NCBI GenBank assembly: GCA_027704905.1
Contig: CM050999.1
Span: forward strand, 2,086,847 to 2,150,846
Source of the DNA: Muraenolepis orangiensis
Lineage: Eukaryota; Chordata; Actinopteri; Gadiformes; Muraenolepididae
Length of the DNA: 64,000 nucleotides
Direction: 5' to 3'
Part shown: in pieces, positions 1 to 11,405 of the stretch
How the letters are laid out: each line of letters opens with the position of its first letter
Position numbering within the stretch: the first letter of the stretch is position 1
Notes under the pieces: model-generated
Database searches by the model: none
What the model was told of the DNA's origin: nothing
Seen by the model: only the letters and a program-made list of their open reading frames with translations
Program-made: the position numbers and the translations under genes

Positions 1-1600
1 ATGGGTTTTCAGCCTGCGGCGGAAGATGGGGAGTGACTCTGCAGTCGTGACCTCCGTGGGGAGTTTGTTCCACCAAGGGGGCCAGGAGGGAGAAGAGCCG
101 TGACCGCGTACATCGCCCACACGGGCCCCTAAGTGAGGGGGCAAGCAGACGGGCCGAAGAAGCCGAGCGAAGTGGACGGGTTGGGATGTAGGCCTTGACC
201 ATTGCCTGGAGGTAGGATGGAGCAGTACCTTTTACTGCCTTGCAGGCTAGCACCACGGTCTTGAACTGGATGCGAGCAGCTACAGGTAGCCAGTGTAGAG
301 TCCGAAGGAGGGTAGATGTGTGGGAGTACTTGGGGCGGTTGAACACCAGGCGAGCTGCAGCTTTCTGAATGAGTCTGATGGCAGCCACCGGGGCGCCAGC
401 AAGGAGGGAGTTGCAGTAGTCCAGCCGGGAGATGACAAGAGCCTGGATGAGCACCTGTCAGCCTTTTCAGTGAGAAAAGGCCGAATCCTCCTGATGTTGT
501 AGAGGAGGAATCTGCAGGAGCGTGTCACAGATGCAATGTTTAATGAGAATGACAGTTGGTCGTCCAGGATCACACCCAGATTCCTTGCGGTCTGAGTAGG
601 TGTCACCAGCATCATCAGACCGCATCATCAATGGTGACAGCCAGGTCTCGGTGCGGACAGCCCTTTGCCCCTTGTCCAGGTTGAGCTTTAGGTGGTGCAT
701 CAACATCCAATTTGAGATGTCTGCTAAGCACGCGGCAATGCGTGTTTCCACTTGCGTGTCCGAGGGGGGAAACGACAAGACCAGTTGGGTGTCGTCAGCA
801 TAGCAGTGGTAGGATAAGTCATGGGAGTGGATAACAGCACCAAGGAACGTTGTGTAGAGGGAGAAGAGAAGAGGACCCAGGACCGATCCTTGTGGAACCC
901 CAGTAGTCAGTCTGCGTGGTTCCGACACAGACCCTCCCAGTGCCACCTGGTAGGAGCGAGACACCCATCCCCTCAAGGGTGGAGAGGAGAATCTGGTGGT
1001 TCAGTGTTGAATGCTGCAGACAGGTCCAGGAGTATCAGGACCGAGGAGAGAGAATTTGCTCTAGCAGTTACTGCCAGAAGGGGAGTTTCTGTCGAGTGAC
1101 CTGCCTTAAAACCAGATTGGTGAGAGAGAGATACAAGGACAATTTGTTCAAGAGTTTTGGATAAGAAGGCAAAAGGATACCGGTCTGTAGTTCTTGAGTT
1201 CAGAGGGGTCGAGTGTTGGTTTCTTCAGGAGGGGGTTGACTCTGGCAGTCTTGAAAGCAGCGGGAAAGCATCCAGACGTCATAGATGCGTTGATGATGTG
1301 TGTCAGGAAGGGCAGGAGTTCAGGCGCAGTGGACTGAAGCAGAGGGGAGGGAACTGGATCCAGTGAGCATGTGGTGGGGCGGCTGGATGTGATGAGGTGA
1401 AGAACATCATCTGTGGAGAGGGGAGAGAAATGGGTAAGGGAGGGATGTGGGAGGGTGGGGGGAAGACATGGGTGGTTGATGCGAACATCAGCCAGGGGGT
1501 CAGGGAAGGAGGATCGGATATCGTTGACCTTCTTGTCAAAGAAGTTGGCGAAATCATCTGGGAGAAGGGTGGAGCTGGGGGGGCGTCTGTCGACTACAGA
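1..1600 (-). mobile_element. L2-type LINE fragment, RT region
   Basis: Reverse transcriptase remnant of an L2-clade non-LTR retrotransposon read leftwards and running off the window. Conceptual pieces in shifting frames include the palm motif GVPQGSVLGP and the catalytic YADDTQL (467-976), an upstream segment with the LINE signature LKNYRPVSF (about 1150-1560), and a downstream thumb segment with NLGVILDD (280-615). The pieces lie in different frames, so the copy is dead. No endonuclease is seen, so it is 5'-truncated near 1600. It differs clearly from the L2 copies at 3.3-9.7 kb and 43-46.6 kb and represents another L2 family. Confidence 0.85.
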
Positions 1601-1864
1601 GGGGGTCCAGAGCAGACCCCAGAGGAGACTCCAGAGGAGGTCCCGGAGGAGACCCCTAGAGGAGACCCCCGGAGGAGGTTCCAGAGGAGACCTCCAGAGA
1701 GGACTCCTACCGACCTGGGCAGAAGGGGTGGCTCTCTTCCCGGGCCCCGCCCGCCAACCAAATCTCCTCCACCCCCCTGGATCATCGACTGGGACGCAGA
1801 CGGTCCAGAGGAGTGGGGTTGGCCCCCGCGCCGCTACTGTCTGGATCCGTTCATTTCCCTTGAC
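1601..1864. other. Purine-rich, GC-rich unassigned segment
   Basis: Between the truncated L2 and the LTR-like sequence lies GC-rich DNA. At about 1606-1712 it holds an imperfect short tandem repeat built on CCAGAGGAGAC. Frames are open on both strands only because of base composition. It might be internal sequence of an LTR element next to the LTR that begins at 1865, but no protein match is recognisable. Confidence 0.4.
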
Positions 1865-2445
1865 TGTCACCGGGAACGGTTACGGTGGTTGGCAGGGGGC
1901 GTGGCCAAGCCACGCGCGCTGGTGACACACACACACACACACCTGTACATGATCACATTGTCGAATTGTTAATCACCTCACCTGGGGTATATATACCTTG
2001 TCTATCCGTTACCCCAGCGTGAGGTCGTTACTTTATACTGCACGTTGTTCTCCCGTCTGTTCGGATCGCCCGGCTGCTGACTATCGGAGAGATAGTACGC
2101 ACCCCGGCCGCCTGCCGTTCCAACCCCTCGTCTGTTCTGATACCCGTCGCCTGCCTACTACCCGGCCGGTACTTCGCACCCGACTCCGCCTGCGGACTAT
2201 CAGTGATACTTCGCACCCGTCGCCTGCCTACTACCCCTGCCGGTACTTCGCACCCGACATCACGGTACACAGACTCCTCCCCCGTCCCGGACTACTCGTC
2301 GGTCTACTACCTGCCGGTACTCCGCGGATCGTCCTCCCCGTGTACCCTTGTGTTTTGTGTGTGCTTTTGGGAATTAAGCCGTTCGTATCGCTCCACTGTG
2401 TCGTTGTCTGCGTTCGGGGTCCAACCCACACCCCTCACCGTGACA
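1865..2445 (+). mobile_element. Gypsy-like LTR (solo or partial)
   Basis: The segment starts TGTCAC and ends GTGACA, the inverted termini expected of an LTR. It contains a TATA-like GGTATATATACC (about 1986) and a downstream AATTAA signal before a GT-rich stretch near the 3' end, the order expected for plus orientation. No target duplication is seen (TTGAC versus ATTGG), so it was rearranged or joined by recombination. The tandem duplication breakpoint lies 59 bp inside it. Assignment to gypsy rests on general resemblance to fish gypsy LTRs. Confidence 0.55.
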
Positions 2446-2458
2446 ATTGGTTCTAATG

Positions 2459-2670
2459 GACGATTGTTAACCTTCACACAGATGGTAGGTTCCTCTTCCG
2501 GCCTATACACCACCAGCTAACCCCCCTTTCGGATTCTCCGGGCACCCCTATAACCCTTCCGGGCCCCTATATGGGTTCTACCAGTCCCTGGGGTGGCCGT
2601 TGCTGCCACTGCGGTTCTTGGGGTGGCCGCTGCCTGTACCCTCTTCTATTTCTTTCTCCACCCGTCCTGT
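2459..2670 (-). pseudogene. ERV-A gag nucleocapsid-end remnant
   Basis: About 210 bp closely matching the 3' end of the ERV-B gag region (17349-17710) in the same orientation, including the stretch after the gag stop and the start of the Gln/Trp-rich repeats. It begins abruptly after the LTR-like sequence, so it marks where that LTR joins an older retroviral copy. Non-coding. Confidence 0.7.
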
Positions 2671-2940
2671 CTTTGTAGGGGCAGTTGTGAAACAACAAAA
2701 TCCCGCGGATCTTAAAAACCCTTAAAGTCTAAAATCCAACAATCCAATTTTTATTTATGTTAAATGTTTTGAGATTAATCAAGCTCGCGAGGTAAACCAC
2801 ACGCCACGCGTGCCGCGAAAAGTCCCGCCCTCCCTGGTCGTCGCAGCTGCGCGTGGACGTCGCCCCGCGGCAGAGTGAGATTAAAAAAACCCTCAGCCCT
2901 ACATTAATCAAGACGGAACCAAACAAAAAGTTTCGCCACC
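2671..2940. other. Unassigned insert, possible degraded MITE
   Basis: This 270-bp segment interrupts the gag remnant and has no ERV-B counterpart. Its right end reads GTTTCGCCACCCCTG and its left end AGGGGCAGTTGTGAAAC, weakly inverted ends reminiscent of hAT-type MITEs. No clear 8-bp target duplication was found. Function unknown; the second copy lies at 6320-6589. Confidence 0.3.
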
Positions 2941-3340
2941 CCTGTTATAGGACATTAACGATAAAACTGAATATTGTTCTATTTTTAGACATCTCGCAAT
3001 CGACTGGGAATCTCCCCGCGATCGACCCCTGATGTAGACATTCTTGGTCATGCTTCTCAGTCCCACTACTTCTGCCAGTTTGCACCTGACTGACAAGGGC
3101 AATCCTTGCTGGATCTTCTCTCTCAAAATAGATTGCTCCAGGTAATTTGTCTCCGCATTTTTCCCTGTGACATCTCTCCACTGTTGGTGTGTGCGGGTCA
3201 CATAGACTCTAGGGTTCTCAGCTTCCCCCATTGGTTCAATGAAAATACTGTCAGGATGCACATTGGTAGGATATGTGTCTCTCAATGCTTTCCACAAGCG
3301 TCCTCTGTTTGCGGCAAAGAGCTCTGGGTCATGGACTTTC
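2941..3340 (-). pseudogene. ERV-A gag capsid remnant
   Basis: A minus-strand open segment resembling retroviral capsid. It ends in a motif, VGLRSMTKNVY, that parallels VGLSSMAKSIY in the ERV-B gag. The preceding capsid part is absent from ERV-B, whose gag has an internal deletion there, so this fragment comes from a more complete relative. It stops at the 5' truncation point of the plus-strand L2 near 3337, which shows that the L2 inserted into or recombined with this gag. Copy 2 lies at 6590-6989. Confidence 0.65.
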
Positions 3341-5572
3341 ACACGCTCAGCCCCCTGGTACACCTGCGAGCTGCGGAAAATTAAGACAGCGGGGCGTGTC
3401 CTTGAGCGGCGCCTCATGGTTTCTGGACTCACTGTTCACAGACAGGCATACCGGGGCCACCAAAAGGCCTATTCCTCAGAGACACACGGTCAAAATTCTA
3501 CTCCACTATCATCAACAATAGCCCTGGCAACTACAAGCAACTCTTTTCCACCATAAATCATCTCCTCAAACCTCAGACTCCCTTACACAAAGACACCACA
3601 GAGGAGCAGTGTGATCATTTTATCACATTTTTTAGGAAAAAAGTAGAGACCATCCGCTCTCTCCTCTCAAACTCCGCTGCTCCCCCAGTCCTGACCGTCA
3701 ACCCCCAGCCCGGACCTACCCAGCCTCTTTGCTGCTTCACTGACATCTCGCAGCATGAAGTTGAGGCCATCATCAAAAAGATGAAACCCTCCACCTATGC
3801 TCTGGACCCCTTTCCCACAGCCCTGGTCAAATCTAACATTGGTGCCATAAGTCCCCTGATCACTTCAGTGATAAACCACTCCATCCAGTCTCGTCATGTT
3901 CCATCCCCATTAAAAGCTGCTGTCATCAAAACCACTCCAAACCCACCTTAGACCCTGAAGTCCTGGCTAATTACAGACCCATCTCCAACCTGCCATTTCT
4001 ATCAAAGGTGCTGGAGAAGGTAATTGCCATTCAGATTCACGAACATCTCAAACACAATAACCTCTTTGAAAAATTCCAGTCTGGTTTCCGCCAGGGCCAC
4101 AGTACAGAAACTGCCTTAGTCAGGGTGACCAATGACCTGCTGATGACAGCTGACACCGGATCTCCATCCCTCCTCATCCTCCTGGATCTAACTGCAGAAT
4201 TTGACACTGTCGACCATGTCATTCTACTCCATCGTCTTCGCTCGACAATTGGACTCTCCAACTCTGCCCTAAACTGGTTCACCTCATATCTCACCGGGAG
4301 GACTGAGCACGTCACCTTGGGAGCGGCAAAATCACAAACACACTGTGAACTGTGGTGTCCCTCAATGATCAGTCCTCGGCCCCACCCTTTTCACCATATA
4401 CATGTCCCCCCTTGGTCGTGTCATCAGCCGGCATGGAATATCTTTCCATTGCTATGCTGATGACACACAGCTCTACATCAGAACAAACCCAACCCCCTCC
4501 GCACCTCTGCCATCATCCAACATAACCACATGCCTGGAGGAGATAAAGGTGTGGATGAAGCACAACTTCCTTCAATTAAATAGCTCCAAGACTGAAGCCA
4601 TTCCACATCAGGTCCTTTCATCCTCCATCACCACCTTCTCCGGTCAGAACATTTCACTCTCATCAACTGTCACCAATCTGGGTGTTAAAATGGATCCTCA
4701 CCTGACCTTTGAGGCCCACATCAAACAAACATGCAAGACCTCCTTCTACCACCTCAGAAATATCACTAAACTCCGCCCCACACTCAGTCTATCAGATGCT
4801 GAAAAGCTTGTCCATGCCTTTGTCTCCTCCAGGCTAGACTACTGTAACGCACTTCTCATTGGGATTCCTGCCAAGAACATCCAGAAGCTGCAGTTCATCC
4901 AGAACAGCGCTGCTAGGATCCTGATGAGAGTGCGGAAGTATGAGCACATCACGCCCATTCTCAAATCATTGCACTGGCTCCCGGTCTCACTCAGGATTGA
5001 CTACAAAATCACCCTCTTCACCTATCAGTGCATTCATGGAAATGCTCCCTCATACATCAAAGAACTTCTCACCCCACAAACCTCCGCGAGGAGCCTACAC
5101 TCTGAAAAGGCAAAGCTCCTCCTTCCCCCCCAGGACCAAACTGAAAACCATGGGAGACCGAGCCTTCTGCTCCGCTGCTCCGAGACTGTGGAACCCCCTC
5201 CCAAACCAGCTGAGGACACCACAGACTGTGCAATGCCCTCCCAAACCAGTTGAGGACACCACAGACTGTGGAACGCCCTCCCAAACCAGTTGAGTACACC
5301 ACAGACTGTGGAACCCCCTCCCAAACCAGCTGAGGACACCACAGACTGTGCAACGCCCTCCCAAACCAGCTGAGGACACCACAGACTGTGGAACCCCCTC
5401 CCAAACCAGCTGAGGACACCACAGACTGTGGAATGCCCTCCCAAACCAGCTGAGGACACCACAGACTGCAACGCCCTCCCAAACCAGCTGAGGACACCAG
5501 AGACTGTGGAACGCCCTCCCAAACCAGCTGAGGACACCACAGACTGTGGAATGCCCTCCCAAACCAGCTGAG
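3337..5572 (+). mobile_element. 5'-truncated L2 LINE, tandem copy 1
   Basis: L2-clade RT pseudogene starting at codons matching SAPWFTSELRK of the intact L2 at 43-46.6 kb, so the endonuclease is missing. Frames break several times, for example a shift at the GVPQ motif near 4350. Visible motifs are SGFRQGHSTETALVR (about 4080), a catalytic YADDTQLYI (about 4452) and the C-terminal NPLPNQLRTPQ (about 5190), whose DNA is the seed of the adjoining minisatellite. It is cut off by the duplication junction and lacks a 3' UTR. Confidence 0.9.
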
Positions 5573-5577
5573 GACAC
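5190..5577. repeat. 40-bp minisatellite, 10 units
   Basis: Direct repeats with a 40-bp period built on CCCTCCCAAACCAGCTGAGG, one unit being 38 bp. The first unit is in frame with the L2 RT codons for NPLPNQLRTPQ, so the array expanded from coding DNA. Since 40 is not a multiple of 3 and the antisense unit lacks stops, all three antisense frames stay open. The long antisense frames here are artefacts. Confidence 0.95.
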
Positions 5578-6094
5578 ACACACACACACACCTGTACATG
5601 ATCACATTGTCGAATTGTTAATCACCTCACCTGGGGTATATATACCTTGTCTATCCGTTACCCCAGCGTGAGGTCGTTACTTTATACTGCACGTTGTTCT
5701 CCCGTCTGTTCGGATCGCCCGGCTGCTGACTATCGGAGAGATAGTACGCACCCCGGCCGCCTGCCGTTCCAACCCCTCGTCTGTTCTGATACCCGTCGCC
5801 TGCCTACTACCCGGCCGGTACTTCGCACCCGACTCCGCCTGCGGACTATCAGTGATACTTCGCACCCGTCGCCTGCCTACTACCCCTGCCGGTACTTCGC
5901 ACCCGACATCACGGTACACAGACTCCTCCCCCGTCCCGGACTACTCGTCGGTCTACTACCTGCCGGTACTCCGCGGATCGTCCTCCCCGTGTACCCTTGT
6001 GTTTTGTGTGTGCTTTTGGGAATTAAGCCGTTCGTATCGCTCCACTGTGTCGTTGTCTGCGTTCGGGGTCCAACCCACACCCCTCACCGTGACA
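5573..6094 (+). mobile_element. LTR-like fragment, duplicate
   Basis: Duplicate of 1924-2445, with its 5' end replaced by minisatellite at the duplication joint. Sequence and signals are otherwise as in copy 1. Confidence 0.6.
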
Positions 6095-6107
6095 ATTGGT
6101 TCTAATG

Positions 6108-6989
6108 GACGATTGTTAACCTTCACACAGATGGTAGGTTCCTCTTCCGGCCTATACACCACCAGCTAACCCCCCTTTCGGATTCTCCGGGCACCCCTAT
6201 AACCCTTCCGGGCCCCTATATGGGTTCTACCAGTCCCTGGGGTGGCCGTTGCTGCCACTGCGGTTCTTGGGGTGGCCGCTGCCTGTACCCTCTTCTATTT
6301 CTTTCTCCACCCGTCCTGTCTTTGTAGGGGCAGTTGTGAAACAACAAAATCCCGCGGATCTTAAAAACCCTTAAAGTCTAAAATCCAACAATCCAATTTT
6401 TATTTATGTTAAATGTTTTGAGATTAATCAAGCTCGCGAGGTAAACCACACGCCACGCGTGCCGCGAAAAGTCCCGCCCTCCCTGGTCGTCGCAGCTGCG
6501 CGTGGACGTCGCCCCGCGGCAGAGTGAGATTAAAAAAACCCTCAGCCCTACATTAATCAAGACGGAACCAAACAAAAAGTTTCGCCACCCCTGTTATAGG
6601 ACATTAACGATAAAACTGAATATTGTTCTATTTTTAGACATCTCGCAATCGACTGGGAATCTCCCCGCGATCGACCCCTGATGTAGACATTCTTGGTCAT
6701 GCTTCTCAGTCCCACTACTTCTGCCAGTTTGCACCTGACTGACAAGGGCAATCCTTGCTGGATCTTCTCTCTCAAAATAGATTGCTCCAGGTAATTTGTC
6801 TCCGCATTTTTCCCTGTGACATCTCTCCACTGTTGGTGTGTGCGGGTCACATAGACTCTAGGGTTCTCAGCTTCCCCCATTGGTTCAATGAAAATACTGT
6901 CAGGATGCACATTGGTAGGATATGTGTCTCTCAATGCTTTCCACAAGCGTCCTCTGTTTGCGGCAAAGAGCTCTGGGTCATGGACTTTC
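6108..6989 (-). pseudogene. ERV-A gag remnants, duplicate
   Basis: Duplicate of 2459-3340: nucleocapsid-end remnant (6108-6319), unassigned insert (6320-6589) and capsid remnant (6590-6989). No difference from copy 1 was noticed here. Confidence 0.65.
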
Positions 6990-9760
6990 ACACGCTCAGC
7001 CCCCTGGTACACCTGCGAGCTGCGGAAAATTAAGACAGCGGGGCGTGTCCTTGAGCGGCGCCTCATGGTTTCTGGACTCACTGTTCACAGACAGGCATAC
7101 CGGGGCCACCAAAAGGCCTATTCCTCAGAGACACACGGTCAAAATTCTACTCCACTATCATCAACAATAGCCCTGGCAACTACAAGCAACTCTTTTCCAC
7201 CATAAATCATCTCCTCAAACCTCAGACTCCCTTACACAAAGACACCACAGAGGAGCAGTGTGATCATTTTATCACATTTTTTAGGAAAAAAGTAGAGACC
7301 ATCCGCTCTCTCCTCTCAAACTCCGCTGCTCCCCCAGTCCTGACCGTCAACCCCCAGCCCGGACCTACCCAGCCTCTTTGCTGCTTCACTGACATCTCGC
7401 AGCATGAAGTTGAGGCCATCATCAAAAAGATGAAACCCTCCACCTATGCTCTGGACCCCTTTCCCACAGCCCTGGTCAAATCTAACATTGGTGCCATAAG
7501 TCCCCTGATCACTTCAGTGATAAACCACTCCATCCAGTCTCGTCATGTTCCATCCCCATTAAAAGCTGCTGTCATCAAAACCACTCCAAACCCACCTTAG
7601 ACCCTGAAGTCCTGGCTAATTACAGACCCATCTCCAACCTGCCATTTCTATCAAAGGTGCTGGAGAAGGTAATTGCCATTCAGATTCACGAACATCTCAA
7701 ACACAATAACCTCTTTGAAAAATTCCAGTCTGGTTTCCGCCAGGGCCACAGTACAGAAACTGCCTTAGTCAGGGTGACCAATGACCTGCTGATGACAGCT
7801 GACACCGGATCTCCATCCCTCCTCATCCTCCTGGATCTAACTGCAGAATTTGACACCGTCGACCATGTCATTCTACTCCATCGTCTTCGCTCGACAATTG
7901 GACTCTCCAACTCTGCCCTAAACTGGTTCACCTCATATCTCACCGGGAGGACTGAGCACGTCACCTTGGGAGCGGCAAAATCACAAACACACTGTGAACT
8001 GTGGTGTCCCTCAATGATCAGTCCTCGGCCCCACCCTTTTCACCATATACATGTCCCCCCTTGGTCGTGTCATCAGCCGGCATGGAATATCTTTCCATTG
8101 CTATGCTGATGACACACAGCTCTACATCAGAACAAACCCAACCCCCTCCGCACCTCTGCCATCATCCAACATAACCACATGCCTGGAGGAGATAAAGGTG
8201 TGGATGAAGCACAACTTCCTTCAATTAAATAGCTCCAAGACTGAAGCCATTCCACATCAGGTCCTTTCATCCTCCATCACCACCTTCTCCGGTCAGAACA
8301 TTTCACTCTCATCAACTGTCACCAATCTGGGTGTTAAAATGGATCCTCACCTGACCTTTGAGGCCCACATCAAACAAACATGCAAGACCTCCTTCTACCA
8401 CCTCAGAAATATCACTAAACTCCGCCCCACACTCAGTCTATCAGATGCTGAAAAGCTTGTCCATGCCTTTGTCTCCTCCAGGCTAGACTACTGTAACGCA
8501 CTTCTCATTGGGATTCCTGCCAAGAACATCCAGAAGCTGCAGTTCATCCAGAACAGCGCTGCTAGGATCCTGATGAGAGTGCGGAAGTATGAGCACATCA
8601 CGCCCATTCTCAAATCATTGCACTGGCTCCCGGTCTCACTCAGGATTGACTACAAAATCACCCTCTTCACCTATCAGTGCATTCATGGAAATGCTCCCTC
8701 ATACATCAAAGAACTTCTCACCCCACAAACCTCCGCGAGGAGCCTACACTCTGAAAAGGCAAAGCTCCTCCTTCCCCCCCAGGACCAAACTGAAAACCAT
8801 GGGAGACCGAGCCTTCTGCTCCGCTGCTCCGAGACTGTGGAACCCCCTCCCAAACCAGCTGAGGACACCACAGACTGTGCAATGCCCTCCCAAACCAGTT
8901 GAGGACACCACAGACTGTGGAACGCCCTCCCAAACCAGTTGAGTACACCACAGACTGTGGAACCCCCTCCCAAACCAGCTGAGGACACCACAGACTGTGC
9001 AACGCCCTCCCAAACCAGCTGAGGACACCACAGACTGTGGAACCCCCTCCCAAACCAGCTGAGGACACCACAGACTGTGGAATGCCCTCCCAAACCAGCT
9101 GAGGACACCACAGACTGCAACGCCCTCCCAAACCAGCTGAGGACACCAGAGACTGTGGAACGCCCTCCCAAACCAGCTGAGGACACCACAGACTGTGGAA
9201 TGCCCTCCCAAACCAGCTGAGGACACCACAGACTGTGGAACGCCCTCCCAAACCAGCTGAGGACACCACAGACTGTGGGACGCACTCCCAAACCAGCTGA
9301 GGACACCACAGACTGTGGAATGCCCTCCCAAACCAGCTGAGGACACCACAGACTGTGGAATGCCCTCCCAAACCAGCTGAGGACACCACAGACTGTGGGA
9401 CGCACTCCCAAACCAGCTGAGGACACCACAGACTGTGGAATGCCCTCCCAAACCAGCTGAGGACACCACAGACTGTGGGACGCCCTCCCAAACCAGCTGA
9501 GGACACCACAGACTGTGGGACGCACTCCCAAACCAGCTGAGGACACCACAGGCTGTTTTTAAAAAAGGCCTAAAAACAAAAATCTTTTTAGAATAGCTTT
9601 TCACTCGATTTTTAAAAAACCCCACTGGTTGCCATGCTGGCGTAAACGTCGCTGCTTTTATTCTGTTTTATTTAAACCATTTTTACTCTGTAGCACTTTG
9701 AGTTTTGCCCACGCAAATTAAAAGTGCATTATAAATATAATTTATTATTATTATTATTAT
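6986..9760 (+). mobile_element. 5'-truncated L2 LINE, tandem copy 2, with 3' tail
   Basis: The complete 3' part of the L2 copy. RT pseudogene pieces lie at 7657-8109 and 8051-8902 with YADDTQLYI near 8101, followed by the expanded minisatellite. The 3' UTR (about 9549-9740) contains the L2 hallmark TAGCACTTTGAG and ends in an (ATT)n tail at 9740-9760. The tail abuts ERV-A gag, so this is the true 3' end of the original insertion. Confidence 0.9.
8839..9548. repeat. 40-bp minisatellite, about 18 units
   Basis: The same array as at 5190-5577, with about eight additional units. Higher-order structure is visible on the right: units reading GGGACGCACTCCC alternate with units reading GGAATGCCCTCCC, which suggests amplification of multi-unit blocks. 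Confidence 0.95.
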
Positions 9761-10320
9761 GGACTGCTGTCGACAAATCTTTGGAGCCCAGCTGATACCA
9801 GAATTTCTTCCATTGTAGACACACCCAACAGAGTTGCCAAAAGCTTTTTGATGTCTCCCATGCCAAGCTGTGTCCCTACAAGGGCCTCATCCATTTTCGA
9901 AGTCCATGGGTGACCTCCTTCCTGGATTACGGGCAATTTTTCCATTATTTGAGACATGTCCGTATTTGCCCATGGTTTGTATTCCAAATTCAGCCCTCTA
10001 ACCAACACTGGGCAGCTTTTCGGTATTTTGCTCTTCAATTTCTTTCGTTCCCCTCGCTGTTCTTCTTGGATGTTAAAGATCCCTTTAACATTCCCCTCCT
10101 GTCGGCAAAGGCCCTTCATCCTTCTCTCAAAGGAGCGCAGCTGTCTTTGGGCCAAACTTATTTCAGCTCCTAATTTTCCCTTTGATGCACCGATAGATCT
10201 CAATTCTTTGGTAATTCTGGTAACTTCTTTGTTCATCTCGTCTATCATTCCTTTCCTGGGTGAGACTGTAGAAGAACCTCCTGCTTCTGATCCTTCGATA
10301 TCCTCAGACTCAGAGTCAAA
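9757..10320 (-). pseudogene. ERV-A gag, N-proximal part
   Basis: An open frame at 9757-10248 aligns with the ERV-B gag around MIDEM..EEVTRITKEL and STMEEILVS, but keeps an internal stretch that ERV-B gag has lost. It ends at the tail of the L2 insertion. Together with the capsid piece at 2941-3340 it shows that one gag was split by the L2 and later rearrangement. The start is not preserved in frame. Confidence 0.75.
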
Positions 10321-10787
10321 TAAAACAAATCAAATGAATCAGTGAATCAAATCACTGAATGAATGATTGAATCAAATAAAACAACTCCCATTAATCAACA
10401 ACTCAAATGAATCAAATAAAACAATAAACAAGGGATTGCAAACCGACCGACCGACCGAAATAAAGAACAATAGCAGCATAGAGAGAGTAATAAACTGAGT
10501 AAGATCTAACCTCAGATTCCTACTGGCTGTCCAAGGAATTGGTTTCTTGGCCTGGTTTCCTTAAGTATTACTCAAATATAAAAACACGTATTCTCTTATT
10601 GAAATAAGTTAGAATGATCCAGCCAAGACAATTAAACATATCAATCCCACAGTCAAACAAGAACATGCAATGTTATTTATTTCACTCCTGCAAGAACAGG
10701 AGAATAGGTGGCCCAGAAAACGGCGCCAAATTTTGAAAAATAAAGGATTAATAGCCTAAATTCAGCCTGAAGCGCGCTGAAAACTAG
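10321..10787 (-). mobile_element. ERV-A 5' leader, gag-proximal part
   Basis: AATCAAATAAAAC-rich low-complexity DNA followed by unique sequence matching the ERV-B leader at about 19270-19684, including the shared run TACTGGCTGTCCAAGGAATT. It ends in CTAG exactly at the 3' LTR of ERV-B; the leader resumes at 21315. Confidence 0.8.
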
Positions 10788-11385
10788 TGTAGTATAATTT
10801 CTACTCGGTGGAATAAGAATCTTTCTCAGAGGTCCGGATACTAAGTTCAAGGTGTTTATTGAACAAAGCATCAAAGGAAAGCATCTGCTGCAGCGAGATG
10901 GAGCCTGCCGTGCCAATTCGCAGAACTGGCGACGCGCTCCTTTACCAAACATTATATAGACAATAGCATCATAAAACATCCACTACTCCTAGTGGTCAAA
11001 GTAACAAACATCAACTTAATACTATTGGTCTGAGAGGTACAACCAGTATCCTGGTTGGTCACGGTGGTCATCGTCACGTCACAAGTTTATGGCTCAAACC
11101 CCCAAGGGGGTCGTATTTGGCTTGCACAACATTTCACGGCACTACTCTCTACGTTAGAGCTCATGTTACATTCTGTAGGATACCGTTGAAAACCAGCCTA
11201 AAGGCACCATTACAAGGGCCTGAAGGCACACCAACACCTACACATCTGGAACTGCTTAACACATCTCTATGTCCTAGTGGGCCTTGGGGTCCACCAGCAG
11301 ATTATGCTGTAGCCACCTACTGCAATGTATAGAGGATCCAAAGACAGTGTTTTAGATTATAATAAGGGTATAAAAATACACTACA
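10788..11385 (-). mobile_element. ERV-B 3' LTR
   Basis: 598 bp. Read on the minus strand it has a TATA box (CTATATAAT, about 10945-10955) and an AATAAA signal (about 10853-10858). It is near-identical to 20721-21314, with two 2-bp indels and a few substitutions. Confidence 0.92.
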
Positions 11386-11405
11386 TATTCCCCCCTTTGG
11401 GACTC
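11386..11405 (-). promoter_or_regulatory. ERV-B polypurine tract
   Basis: The minus strand reads AAAGGGGGGAATA directly before the 3' LTR. This is the expected position and composition of a plus-strand primer for retroviral reverse transcription. Confidence 0.85.

Larger units (their letters stand above)
1924..5572. repeat. 3649-bp direct tandem duplication, copy 1
   Basis: This block is repeated immediately downstream at a constant offset of 3649 bp, with near-identity over its whole length. It carries the truncated LTR, two gag remnants, the L2 RT and the first ten units of the 40-bp minisatellite. One difference was noted: T at 4208 against C at 7857. The junction at 5573-5577 shares the 5-base GACAC with both parental ends, which is a microhomology joint. 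Confidence 0.95.
5573..9221. repeat. 3649-bp direct tandem duplication, copy 2
   Basis: Second copy of 1924-5572. It lacks the first 59 bp of the LTR and continues past its end into the rest of the minisatellite and the L2 3' UTR. This shows that copy 2 keeps the original right flank and copy 1 the original left flank. Confidence 0.95.

Noticed and set aside
1998..2456. 152-codon frame in the LTR-like region, repeated at 5647-6105
   Set aside because: It lies wholly inside LTR-like regulatory sequence, is low in complexity and has no domain. Its duplication is explained by the 3649-bp tandem copy.
5034..9625. Long antisense frames encoding repeats of WFGRAFHSLWCPQL-type sequence
   Set aside because: They are the 40-bp minisatellite read in three antisense frames; the unit simply lacks antisense stops. 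No start or splice context and no known family.
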